From NCBI RefSeq assembly GCF_001686925.1, contig NZ_LVEN01000027.1, forward strand, positions 62,001 through 126,000: a DNA stretch of 64,000 nt, read 5' to 3'. This stretch comes from Flavobacterium piscis (GTDB taxonomy: Bacteria; Bacteroidota; Bacteroidia; Flavobacteriales; Flavobacteriaceae). A program made the position numbers and the translations under genes. Within the stretch, counting starts at the first letter, position 1. Each line of letters begins with the position of its first letter. Shown here piece after piece: positions 9,330-16,738 of this stretch. The notes beneath the pieces are model-generated. The model was not told the origin of the DNA and did no database searches. It worked only from the letters and a program-made list of their open reading frames with translations.

Positions 9330-10430
9330 TTAATCCTTAAAAGTAATCGTAAATTTTGCACCCTCATTAAGTTTACTTTCCAGGCAAATATGCCCGCCAA
9401 GATTGGTGACATGGTTGTAAACCAAATACAATCCTATACCATTACTGTCTTTGTGTGAGTTGAATTTTTGATGCAGTCCAAAAATCTTATCCCTTACTTT
9501 TTCCATATCAAAACCAATTCCGTTGTCTGTGATAGTAAGTTGTGTACTTCCGTTAAAACGATGTGAATTAAAGTTAATGACAGGCAAAGAACCTGGTTTA
9601 GCATATTTAATTGAATTTGTAATTAAATTCAAAAAAATACTTTTAAGAGAACTTTTATTAAAAAGAACTGTTTCTGCCTCAGAAAATTCAATAGTAACTT
9701 TTGCTTTTGAATTATGAATTAAAGAGTTGATCGAAAACAAAACCTCTTTTAAAACAGCATCAAAATTCAATAATTCCAATTGATTGTCTTCTTCATTTTT
9801 TTTATCCAGAAGAGCAACATGATCAACCAACGTCTTTTTTAAGCTTTGCGTTGCAATTTCAATAATCGAAATAAGCTCGAGCGTTTCGGGATCTGAAATA
9901 GTCGATGTATCCAGAAGATCAAAAACAGCCAGTAAATTATTTACCGGAGATCTCAAATCATGTGCAGTAGTATACGTAAGCTGCTTGAGTTCGTTATTTA
10001 CCTTGGTAAGTTCTGTTAAATGAGCATTTCGTTCTTGTTCTAGTTCTTTTTTAAACGTGATATTTTTAGCAATCGCAAAAATGAGTTTATCTTTTTGTAT
10101 GGGGAATGAAGTCCATAATAACCAAACAACATTGCCGCTTTTTGTGACATAGCGATTTTCAAAATTAGACAACCCAATTTTCTTTGTTAGATTTTTTCTG
10201 GCGTGCGTTGTACTAATTCTGTCAGCTTCAAAAACAAAATCGTTTATGGGTCTCGAGAATAATTCTTCTTCGCTAAATTCGAGTAATTTCGATACAGACG
10301 GATTAACTCTCTTAAAGTATCCATCAAATCCTGCTACACATAATAAATCTGGTGAAGAATCAAAAAACTCCTCAAACTGATTGAAAAAATCAACAGTGTT
10401 TTTAGTAAGGCTAGGTGCGCTATTGTTCAT
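9330..10430 (-). CDS. PAS-domain sensor histidine kinase
   Basis: The 366-residue protein has no membrane segment: a PAS domain (about 20-130), a short coiled coil, a HisKA-type dimerisation domain with His157 (TAHDLRSP), and a HATPase_c domain with an N box (ITNSIKYA), G1 box (DNGIGFD) and G2 box (NGIGLYLV). It should autophosphorylate on His157 in response to a cytoplasmic cue. TTAHDLRSPVNN is typical of Bacteroidota PAS kinases. No response regulator is adjacent, so it is an orphan kinase whose partner lies elsewhere. Confidence 0.9.
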   Translation of the reverse strand: MNNSAPSLTKNTVDFFNQFEEFFDSSPDLLCVAGFDGYFKRVNPSVSKLLEFSEEELFSRPINDFVFEADRISTTHARKNLTKKIGLSNFENRYVTKSGNVVWLLWTSFPIQKDKLIFAIAKNITFKKELEQERNAHLTELTKVNNELKQLTYTTAHDLRSPVNNLLAVFDLLDTSTISDPETLELISIIEIATQSLKKTLVDHVALLDKKNEEDNQLELLNFDAVLKEVLFSINSLIHNSKAKVTIEFSEAETVLFNKSSLKSIFLNLITNSIKYAKPGSLPVINFNSHRFNGSTQLTITDNGIGFDMEKVRDKIFGLHQKFNSHKDSNGIGLYLVYNHVTNLGGHICLESKLNEGAKFTITFKD

Positions 10431-10617
10431 AGATTAAACCTAATTTTGAAATTACATTACTAAAATAATATTAAAATTTTATACGAATGTTGTATTTTTA
10501 ACAATACAGCGGGTTTTTCGTTTAAAACCGATTTAATTCGTTGAATAGCAATTTCGATTAAAATAATGCAGAAGTAAAATCTTATAAATGTTTTTTTGCA
10601 TCATCATTTAAGAAGAA

Positions 10618-11301
10618 TTAGTAAGTATCTATTACGGTTTTTAATAGATCAGAATCTACTAAATCTGATGGTGCAACCACTTTTTCATCAAACGGAATAG
10701 CATTCCCGTATCGCTCTTTTAATATTTTTTGAACTCTGACATCCGTTAAATTAAAATCCTTCAATTGCTTTAATTTAGATAATTCAATTCCAGCGCCATT
10801 TTTATAAATTTTCCAGATCAGTTCAGAGCAATAAATTCTTGTATCAGACCAATCAAAATAGGCATCATATTCTTTGCCCATAAAATTCTGACTATAATCT
10901 TTCATTTTTTGCAATGTAGCAGGTTTTAATACTTCATTAGCATTTTTTAATCTTTTTACAAGATATTTATGGTTTTTTCCGTGTTGAATCCAATCCTCCA
11001 ATCGCGTCAGTTTTACAGGCTGAACAGCTTCAAAAACAAATAAACTTCCATTTATACTGTAAATAATTCCGCAATGCGAAAATTTAGAATTAGTTGCAAT
11101 TCGAACCGCCTCGCATTGACTTGATTCCGAAGTTTGAAAAATAAGATCCCCATCCTGAATTTTGTTCTGTACAGAAGCTTCTGTATTATTTTTTGTCTTA
11201 GAAAAAGGATTGTTCGGAAAAACCTTAATCGCAACAAACAAAGCGCAGCCAAAACTCAGTAAAAATGTAACTATAGGAAATAAATATTTTGATTTTTTCA
11301 T
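10618..11301 (-). CDS. YiiX-like permuted papain-fold amidase, membrane-anchored
   Basis: An N-terminal membrane segment (about residues 5-25) is followed by a YiiX/YebB-like NlpC/P60-superfamily domain. DLIFQTSES opens the domain, FSHCGIIY carries the His of the permuted catalytic core and RIYCSELIWK carries the Cys. Such proteins cleave amide or ester bonds in peptidoglycan, lipids or peptides. I place the start at 11301 (MKKSKYLF); the longer frame from a GTG at 11328 runs into an intergenic inverted repeat. The substrate is unknown. Confidence 0.75.
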   Translation of the reverse strand: MKKSKYLFPIVTFLLSFGCALFVAIKVFPNNPFSKTKNNTEASVQNKIQDGDLIFQTSESSQCEAVRIATNSKFSHCGIIYSINGSLFVFEAVQPVKLTRLEDWIQHGKNHKYLVKRLKNANEVLKPATLQKMKDYSQNFMGKEYDAYFDWSDTRIYCSELIWKIYKNGAGIELSKLKQLKDFNLTDVRVQKILKERYGNAIPFDEKVVAPSDLVDSDLLKTVIDTY

Positions 11302-11322
11302 GTTTAAGTTTAATGTTTTATA

Positions 11323-11436
11323 GCCCACAGATCTAGCTGATTAAACAGATTTACACAGATTCTTAAAAAAAAGTTTTTAAATCTTTATAAAAATTAAAAA
11401 CTGCGAAAAACGGTTTAATCCGTATAATCAGTGGGC
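11323..11436. repeat. Dispersed CCGTATAATCNGTGGGC-type inverted repeat, copy A
   Basis: GCCCACAGAT...GATTAAAC at the left is the imperfect reverse complement of GTTTAATCC...ATCAGTGGGC at the right, forming a long hairpin in the spacer. Related words recur in other spacers of this window (copies near 14485, 18657, 26406, 26799 and 57040). Confidence 0.65.
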
Positions 11437-11467
11437 AAAATAATTGATTTCATAACAAATAAAGCGC

Positions 11468-11502
11468 AAAAAAAAATAGTTACCAAAATGATAACTATTT
11501 TT
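11468..11502 (-). terminator. Terminator after the outer-membrane barrel gene
   Basis: A 10-bp stem AAAATAGTTA / TAACTATTTT lies downstream of the minus-strand gene, with an A-run on the plus strand that reads as T on the transcript strand. It may act in both directions. Confidence 0.7.
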
Positions 11503-11524
11503 AAATATAATTTGAACAGAACTA

Positions 11525-12427
11525 TTAGATTCTAAAGATTCCGCCTACAGCAATAATTCTTTGAAAAAAGAAGAAGTCCTGCGAAGCACTATCATCATTA
11601 CTTCGTGTAGTTTTAATATCCTGCATGTTAATGTAACCGCCTTTTAGCTCACCTTGCAAGTAGAAATACTTGAAGAAAGTAAAGTTAATTCCCGCTTTTG
11701 CAGATAAACCATATCCGGAAACGTGAAAATCATCATGACGTTCTTTTCCTAAAAGAGTTGTATTCGTTTTAGGATATAAAAGTCCTGCACCTAAACCTTC
11801 AGTTAAATTAATCTGAACTTTATCTGTGTTATTGATACCAAATAATTTCGAAATATCGTCATGTCTTGAAACCTCAGTATTCACATAATTCAAACCATCG
11901 GTATGTTCATACATCAAAAAAGCAGGACCATTTGGATTACCACCTTGTCCATAACCGCCTTCCTGAGCACCACCTTGTGACATACCTACAGGTGTATTAT
12001 TATAAACTCCGTTGTAAACAGATCCGGCTTCATCAGCAGGTAAATTAATATAACCAGTAACATTAGCTGTCTGATTCTGCGTCATCACATATTTCATGTG
12101 GTCAACACCAATAGTTACACTGTAATGATCACTAAAAAAGTAACCAAGTCTTAGGTTTGTCTGAGGAATAGTCATGTTAGCAGGATTTATATAATCAACG
12201 TGCCATCCTTTTGGTTTATCATGAGCTTTCATATCATTAACCGTAAAGTTGTAATCTTTTCCTCTAAAATTAACATCAGATTTTGTATAACTATCTCTGT
12301 TACCTCCCCAGGAAATAAAGAACTTTCCTTTATTGTGAGCCGTATATCTTTGTACTGTGATTTCTTCCTGAGCAAAAGTGTTTAAAGAAACACACATCAG
12401 TAAGAAAAATAAAATTTTTGTTTTCAA
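11525..12427 (-). CDS. Outer-membrane beta-barrel protein
   Basis: The 300-residue protein has a signal peptide (1-19, ending TFAQ), then alternating amphipathic strands and ends in an aromatic strand (GGIFRI), as expected for an outer-membrane barrel. A glycine-rich loop (about residues 145-165) looks surface-exposed. LRLGYFFSDHYSVTIGVDHMKY is typical of uncharacterised flavobacterial barrels. It starts 19 bases after kdsA on the same strand with a terminator behind it, so the two are probably co-transcribed, linking it to envelope biogenesis. No specific function is evident. Confidence 0.75.
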   Translation of the reverse strand: MKTKILFFLLMCVSLNTFAQEEITVQRYTAHNKGKFFISWGGNRDSYTKSDVNFRGKDYNFTVNDMKAHDKPKGWHVDYINPANMTIPQTNLRLGYFFSDHYSVTIGVDHMKYVMTQNQTANVTGYINLPADEAGSVYNGVYNNTPVGMSQGGAQEGGYGQGGNPNGPAFLMYEHTDGLNYVNTEVSRHDDISKLFGINNTDKVQINLTEGLGAGLLYPKTNTTLLGKERHDDFHVSGYGLSAKAGINFTFFKYFYLQGELKGGYINMQDIKTTRSNDDSASQDFFFFQRIIAVGGIFRI

Positions 12428-12446
12428 AGAACTTAAGTATTATAAA

Positions 12447-13265
12447 TTAAAATGCGTTAACTGTTTTTCTAATGGCAACCAACTTCGTCATTAGACCTTC
12501 AAAATAGTCCAAATGAAGCATATTAGCACCATCACTTTTTGCATTAGCAGGATCAAAATGAGTTTCGATAAAAATACCGTCTACACCAACTGCAATACCC
12601 GCTTTAGCAACAGTTTCGATCATATCAGGTCTTCCGCCTGTAACACCGGCAGTCTGGTTAGGCTGTTGCAGCGAATGCGTAACATCAAGAACTGTAGACG
12701 CATATTGTTGCATAGTAGGAATACCTCTAAAATCTACAATCATGTCTTGGTAACCAAACATAGTACCACGATCTGTAACCATAACATTTTCGTTTTGGCA
12801 ATCCAAAACCTTTTGTACAGCGTGTTTCATACTCTCCGGACTCATAAATTGCCCTTTTTTAAGGTTCACTACTTTTCCGGTATTAGCCGCAGCCACAACA
12901 AGATCAGTCTGACGAACAAGGAATGCCGGAATTTGCAAAACGTCAACGTATTGCGCCGCCATATCAGCATCTTCATTAGTATGAATATCTGTTACAGTAG
13001 GGACATGAAAAGTTTCCGAAACTTTTCTTAAAATTTTTAATGCTTTTTCGTCACCAATTCCAGAGAAACTATCAATTCTCGAACGGTTGGCTTTTTTAAA
13101 CGATCCCTTGAATACATAAGGAATCTGAAGTTTGTCGGTAATACCAACTAATTTTTCAGCAATTCTTAGAGCCATTTCTTCTCCTTCAATAGCGCAAGGT
13201 CCCGCCAATAAAAAGAAGTTACCACTTTCAGTATGCTTAATTTGTGGAATATGTTGTATGTTCAT
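12447..13265 (-). CDS. kdsA: 3-deoxy-8-phosphooctulonate (Kdo-8-P) synthase
   Basis: KdsA condenses phosphoenolpyruvate with arabinose-5-phosphate to make Kdo-8-P for the LPS inner core. The family motifs LLAGPCAIEGE, KGSFKKANRSR, TDIHTNEDA, MVTDRGTMFGY and VTHSLQQPN are all present. I choose the Met at 13265 (272 residues, the family's normal length); an upstream Met at 13298 would lie before the predicted transcription start set by a TACCTTTG element at 13286-13293. An outer-membrane barrel gene follows in the same unit. Confidence 0.95.
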   Translation of the reverse strand: MNIQHIPQIKHTESGNFFLLAGPCAIEGEEMALRIAEKLVGITDKLQIPYVFKGSFKKANRSRIDSFSGIGDEKALKILRKVSETFHVPTVTDIHTNEDADMAAQYVDVLQIPAFLVRQTDLVVAAANTGKVVNLKKGQFMSPESMKHAVQKVLDCQNENVMVTDRGTMFGYQDMIVDFRGIPTMQQYASTVLDVTHSLQQPNQTAGVTGGRPDMIETVAKAGIAVGVDGIFIETHFDPANAKSDGANMLHLDYFEGLMTKLVAIRKTVNAF

Positions 13266-13285
13266 AATATGATTTTTTGACAGTG

Positions 13286-13293
13286 CAAAGGTA
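13286..13293 (-). promoter_or_regulatory. -7 promoter element of kdsA
   Basis: On the minus strand this reads TACCTTTG, a perfect match to the Bacteroidota -7 consensus TAnnTTTG, 20 bases before the chosen ATG. No clear -33 TTTG is visible. Confidence 0.6.
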
Positions 13294-13338
13294 GTCATGA
13301 TTTATGAATACGAGATGAAGATTTAAGATTATTTTAAG

Positions 13339-13480
13339 AAGCCAATCGCGCTATCCGCTGCAATATTTTTCTCTAAACCCTTTTTTTCTTGGTCTTTGCA
13401 GGAGCTTCCTCCGGTCGCTCTGCAAAAACCAGAAAAAATAGGCTTTCTCAAAAAATGATTTTCGCTCCTATCACGGCTAG
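13339..13480. repeat. Flavobacterial intergenic hairpin element
   Basis: On the minus strand the element begins with CTAGCCGTGATAGGAGCG and ends with GCAGCGGATAGCGCGATTGG, flanking a variable hairpin (arms 13391-13405 and 13417-13430, with a short GC-rich tip). This layout, conserved ends around a variable stem-loop, matches a repeat I recall from many Flavobacterium spacers. It fills most of the roughly 300-base gap between kdsA and the next minus-strand gene; nothing else is evident there. Function is unknown. Confidence 0.6.
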
Positions 13481-13568
13481 AAGTGTAGTGGAATTATGTA
13501 TCCTGCAAGGAATATTTCCTCAATTACGCTTTAATATTAAAACCGAAATTTTAATAGCTAAAAAAAGA

Positions 13569-13889
13569 TTAATCTTCGTAAGATTTTTTTATAAAGTATT
13601 GAATAACTATAACAATTACAAGAATAACAGTTAAGAGAAGAGACAGCATAATGAGACCAAGAAATCCCATACCGCATCTAAAGGAATTTGGATTTTGTTC
13701 TAAAAATGTATTAAAATTATAGGAAGAAACGCCGAAGGCTGCGATCGATAATACTATTTGCGAAAAAAAACTAATCAAACAAACCGTTGCGAATTTTAAA
13801 GATATAGTTTCACCAATTGCTTTTCTGCCCGCTATAATCTGAAACAATAATGGAAGAATAATTAAGATTAATGGAGTTGTTCCGTACAT
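13569..13889 (-). CDS. Small membrane protein of unknown function
   Basis: The 106-residue frame has three hydrophobic segments (about 5-22, 30-52 and 73-98) and a positively charged end (IKKSYED). I recognise no family. Support for a real gene is its hydrophobic periodicity and its place in a same-strand run; no clear ribosome-binding site is seen. A 58-base gap separates it from the upstream lipoprotein gene. Confidence 0.5.
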   Translation of the reverse strand: MYGTTPLILIILPLLFQIIAGRKAIGETISLKFATVCLISFFSQIVLSIAAFGVSSYNFNTFLEQNPNSFRCGMGFLGLIMLSLLLTVILVIVIVIQYFIKKSYED

Positions 13890-13946
13890 GGATTTATTTA
13901 ATAGTTTATAATCAATTACATAACGATGAGGTGCTTATGTAAATAG

Positions 13947-14399
13947 TTACTCCTTCTTCAAACTCAATCCCATCGGAACCATCAAAATACCTTTCTCATA
14001 AATGTTTAAATATAATTTGACAGGTTTCTTTTGTCCTTCCCATTTTAATTCATAAACATTCAGGAATCCAGCTCCCATGTCGCTTCTTTTAGTAGGGAAA
14101 GGACAACATGTTTCTAAACGTATGTAAGTAATTTTTTCTCCGTTTGGGCCGGCTAAAGCATTCAAAAAACGAGTTTCGTTTATAGCTTCATCTCTTGTGT
14201 TTCTAAAAAAAATATTAACCGGATAATCAGGATCATAACCGTATTTTTTATCAGTACTAAAAAGTTTTATTTCAAAAGTATTATTTTGCTTCAAAACCAA
14301 ATCGGGAGCATTATCATCAACATTTTTCAAAGTCGATCTCGTACTCACGCAAGACGATACAGTAATTATTAAAATGATATAAAAGGCTATTTTTTTCAT
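13947..14399 (-). CDS. Small lipoprotein of unknown function
   Basis: A lipoprotein signal peptide ends in VSSC. The mature domain has two adjacent Cys (ETCCPFPT) and ends MVPMGLSLKKE. Similar short flavobacterial lipoproteins are, as I recall, sometimes labelled 2-dehydro-3-deoxyphosphooctonate aldolase, probably by propagation from the nearby kdsA; nothing in the sequence looks like an aldolase. A TACATTTG promoter element lies 20 bases upstream. Confidence 0.7.
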   Translation of the reverse strand: MKKIAFYIILIITVSSCVSTRSTLKNVDDNAPDLVLKQNNTFEIKLFSTDKKYGYDPDYPVNIFFRNTRDEAINETRFLNALAGPNGEKITYIRLETCCPFPTKRSDMGAGFLNVYELKWEGQKKPVKLYLNIYEKGILMVPMGLSLKKE

Positions 14400-14419
14400 G
14401 GTTTAAAGTATTGGTAGTA

Positions 14420-14427
14420 CAAATGTA
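14420..14427 (-). promoter_or_regulatory. -7 promoter element of the small lipoprotein gene
   Basis: The minus strand reads TACATTTG (TAnnTTTG), 20 bases before the ATG at 14399. No clear -33 element. Confidence 0.5.
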
Positions 14428-14484
14428 AAAGTGTTTTTTCTTTTTACTCCGAATTTCAATAATTTTCTCTAATTTTTCTTTTTT

Positions 14485-14641
14485 GCCACAGATTACAGAA
14501 TTAAAAAGATTCAAAAAAACCAGCTAAAATCTGCGTGATAAAATAATTTTCAATTCGTTTTATCTGCAAGCTATTTCGTTAAAAATTATTACGATTCAAA
14601 AAATCAGCGAAAATCAGTTTTATCCGTTAAAATCCGTGGGC
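14485..14641. repeat. Dispersed CCGTnnAATCNGTGGGC-type repeat, copy B
   Basis: The spacer opens with GCCACAGATTACAGAATTAAA and ends with ATCCGTTAAAATCCGTGGGC; internal words AAATCTGCGTG and AAAATCAG recur. Same family as the copies near 11323, 18657 and 26406. The boundaries are approximate. Confidence 0.55.
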
Positions 14642-14647
14642 TAATTT

Positions 14648-15325
14648 TTAATCTAATTTTTGTGCATTCAGTCTTATAATTCCCACTACAATCAGATATT
14701 GTGCCACAAGGTAAGATAGCATAATAAAAAAAGAGCTTTTTTCGATTGGAGCATGAAATTTGTCAAACGCCAGAATACTATCTGAAATGACAAATGTTAT
14801 GGCACCCAGGAAAATGTATAAGGCTCCGGGCTTTTTCCAAATCAAGTAACCATTAAAAGCAAATAGTAACATAGTCGAAATTACAGCTGCGTAGACAATA
14901 ACAGGAATTTTTAAATCGCCCAAATTAGGCATTAAAACTAAAATTATTGCTGTTAAATAAAAAGCAATTACAAGGCTTCCAAGTCCAAAAAGAACTTTGT
15001 TAATCTGAATTTCTCCTATAATTTGTTTATTAAAAAGAACACAATAAGTAATGTGTGCAATCAAAAAAGAAACCAATCCTAGGATGAAATAAATTTCAGC
15101 AATATCGGCAAAAATTAAAATCACATCTCCAATCCAGGAAAAAATCAAAGCATTCAAAAGGATTCTTCTGGAAAGAAATTTGGGATGAAAATAAACTCCA
15201 AATCCCAACAAAGGGATTAATGCCGGCTTTAAGTATAAATCCAGATTTTCATGTCCTGTAAACAAGACAATCAGATATAAGATACTAAAAACGATATAAA
15301 TTTTAAAAAAAACAGCATTTCTCAT
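14648..15325 (-). CDS. Lysoplasmalogenase (YhhN family)
   Basis: The 225-residue protein is almost all membrane segments (about eight). The YhhN/TMEM86 signature Asp residues appear in SWIGDVIL and FVISDSILAFDKF. Characterised members cleave the vinyl-ether bond of lysoplasmalogens, giving an aldehyde and a glycerophospho-base. It starts 7 bases after an alkylglycerol-monooxygenase-like gene, so both are likely translated from one mRNA and may form an ether-lipid degrading pair. Family assignment is firm; activity is inferred. Confidence 0.85.
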   Translation of the reverse strand: MRNAVFFKIYIVFSILYLIVLFTGHENLDLYLKPALIPLLGFGVYFHPKFLSRRILLNALIFSWIGDVILIFADIAEIYFILGLVSFLIAHITYCVLFNKQIIGEIQINKVLFGLGSLVIAFYLTAIILVLMPNLGDLKIPVIVYAAVISTMLLFAFNGYLIWKKPGALYIFLGAITFVISDSILAFDKFHAPIEKSSFFIMLSYLVAQYLIVVGIIRLNAQKLD

Positions 15326-15332
15326 AAGTACT

Positions 15333-16604
15333 TTATGAATTTATTATTTGGTTTGTTTGGGGTCTGAAATCAATGGTTACAAAGTATATCGTAATTAAAA
15401 ACGATAAACTTAAATAACTTAAAATAATATAACTACTCATAGAAAAACTATGATTTAAGCCAAACCAATCTCCATAATACATGATAATTGCAATCGCAAT
15501 TGTTACACGTAAACCTTCCCAAAAAATGGCATATTTGTTTTTGTCCATCAACTCCGTGTAGCTATAAATAGTAACCAGGATAAATAAACCATAGATGAAA
15601 ATATTGGGCAAACCAATTGTAGCAATATTATCAAATAAATAAGTGACAAACAATAGCGTAATTAAAACCTGTGCTACAGACCAGTAGATTAATTTCTGAG
15701 AGTTTTGTGTGCCGTATTTCTCAAAATCAAAAACGTTATCGATTTTATGTACAGGATATTTTTCTTCAAAATTTTCCGGTCGCCAGCCTGTAGGTTTAAA
15801 CCAGATGGTGAATTTGTCTTTCCAGTTTTCGGCTCTCCAGGCGTCTTTAATCAATAAACCCAAATGCTGGAAATTAATTCGGATAGGGTTCCAGGTTTGA
15901 GCAGGCCTTGTAATGCCAAATACGGGCGGAACATCGTCTAATTCGGCTTGAAAAGTGCCAAAAAGTTTATCCCAGAAAATAAAAATCTGCGAATGGTTTT
16001 TATCTAAATATTCGGGGTTTATTGCGTGATGTACACGATGATGCGAAGGAGTAACCAGAATATATTCCAGAATCCCCATTTTCTTAATATGTTTGGTATG
16101 ATACCAAAATTGCAAAAACAAATGCAGCGGCAAAGTGATCGCGATTACTGTAGCCGGAACGCCTAATAACGCTGCAGGAATCAACAAAAAAGTAAATAAA
16201 TTAACCAAACTCGCAATAGGCTGGCGCAGTGCACAGGCAAGGTTAAATTCTTCGCTGCTGTGATGAATTGCATGTTTATTCCAGAAAAGATTAATTTGAT
16301 GCGCCCATCGATGACTCCAGTAACCATAAAAATCGATGACAAAAAAGGCGATGCAATAAGAGAGAACATTGGGTTCTAAATGGTAAATGGCAATTTTAGA
16401 AACCATCCATTCGTAAGAAATAAAAGTCAGGCTTAATCCCAAAACATCTTTTACAGAATTTGTAATTCCGGAACTGATACTCGATACGCTATCGATCAAA
16501 GGAGCAGTATCGTCCTTTTTATAAATGCCGTATATTTTTTCGATTATAATTAATACTAAAAAAATAGGCGTAGCGATAATCAATATCTTTCCGTATTCTT
16601 CCAT
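15333..16604 (-). CDS. Membrane di-iron oxygenase, alkylglycerol monooxygenase (AGMO)-like
   Basis: The 423-residue membrane protein belongs to the fatty-acid hydroxylase/sterol desaturase superfamily. The di-iron histidine boxes are HRWAH, HAIHH and SHHRVHH. Longer context closely matches what I remember of animal AGMO (TMEM195): HHSSEEFNLACALRQ, then PSHHRVHHAINPEYLDKN and IFWDKLFGTFQAE. AGMO cleaves the ether bond of alkylglycerols with tetrahydrobiopterin. The C-terminal 120 residues add about four membrane helices. It is the first gene of a two-gene unit with lysoplasmalogenase and has a TATATTTG promoter element upstream. Databases usually call such genes simply sterol desaturase. Confidence 0.8.
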   Translation of the reverse strand: MEEYGKILIIATPIFLVLIIIEKIYGIYKKDDTAPLIDSVSSISSGITNSVKDVLGLSLTFISYEWMVSKIAIYHLEPNVLSYCIAFFVIDFYGYWSHRWAHQINLFWNKHAIHHSSEEFNLACALRQPIASLVNLFTFLLIPAALLGVPATVIAITLPLHLFLQFWYHTKHIKKMGILEYILVTPSHHRVHHAINPEYLDKNHSQIFIFWDKLFGTFQAELDDVPPVFGITRPAQTWNPIRINFQHLGLLIKDAWRAENWKDKFTIWFKPTGWRPENFEEKYPVHKIDNVFDFEKYGTQNSQKLIYWSVAQVLITLLFVTYLFDNIATIGLPNIFIYGLFILVTIYSYTELMDKNKYAIFWEGLRVTIAIAIIMYYGDWFGLNHSFSMSSYIILSYLSLSFLITIYFVTIDFRPQTNQIINS

Positions 16605-16626
16605 AAAAAAAGCATTGTATTTTGTC

Positions 16627-16634
16627 CAAATATA
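16627..16634 (-). promoter_or_regulatory. -7 promoter element of the AGMO-like/lysoplasmalogenase unit
   Basis: The minus strand reads TATATTTG (TAnnTTTG), 22 bases before the ATG at 16604; no clear -33 element. Confidence 0.5.
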
Positions 16635-16738
16635 GAATAAAATAGAATGTTTTTTAAATTATTAAGAAATTATAGCATTAATACAATCTAAATTTTTAAT
16701 TAAGTCGAAATCTGCAATTTAAATTTGAAAGAAAATAA

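Noticed and set aside
13389..13634. An 81-residue plus-strand frame across the hairpin element
   Set aside because: It runs through the intergenic repeat and overlaps the end of the minus-strand membrane gene; composition is not coding-like.
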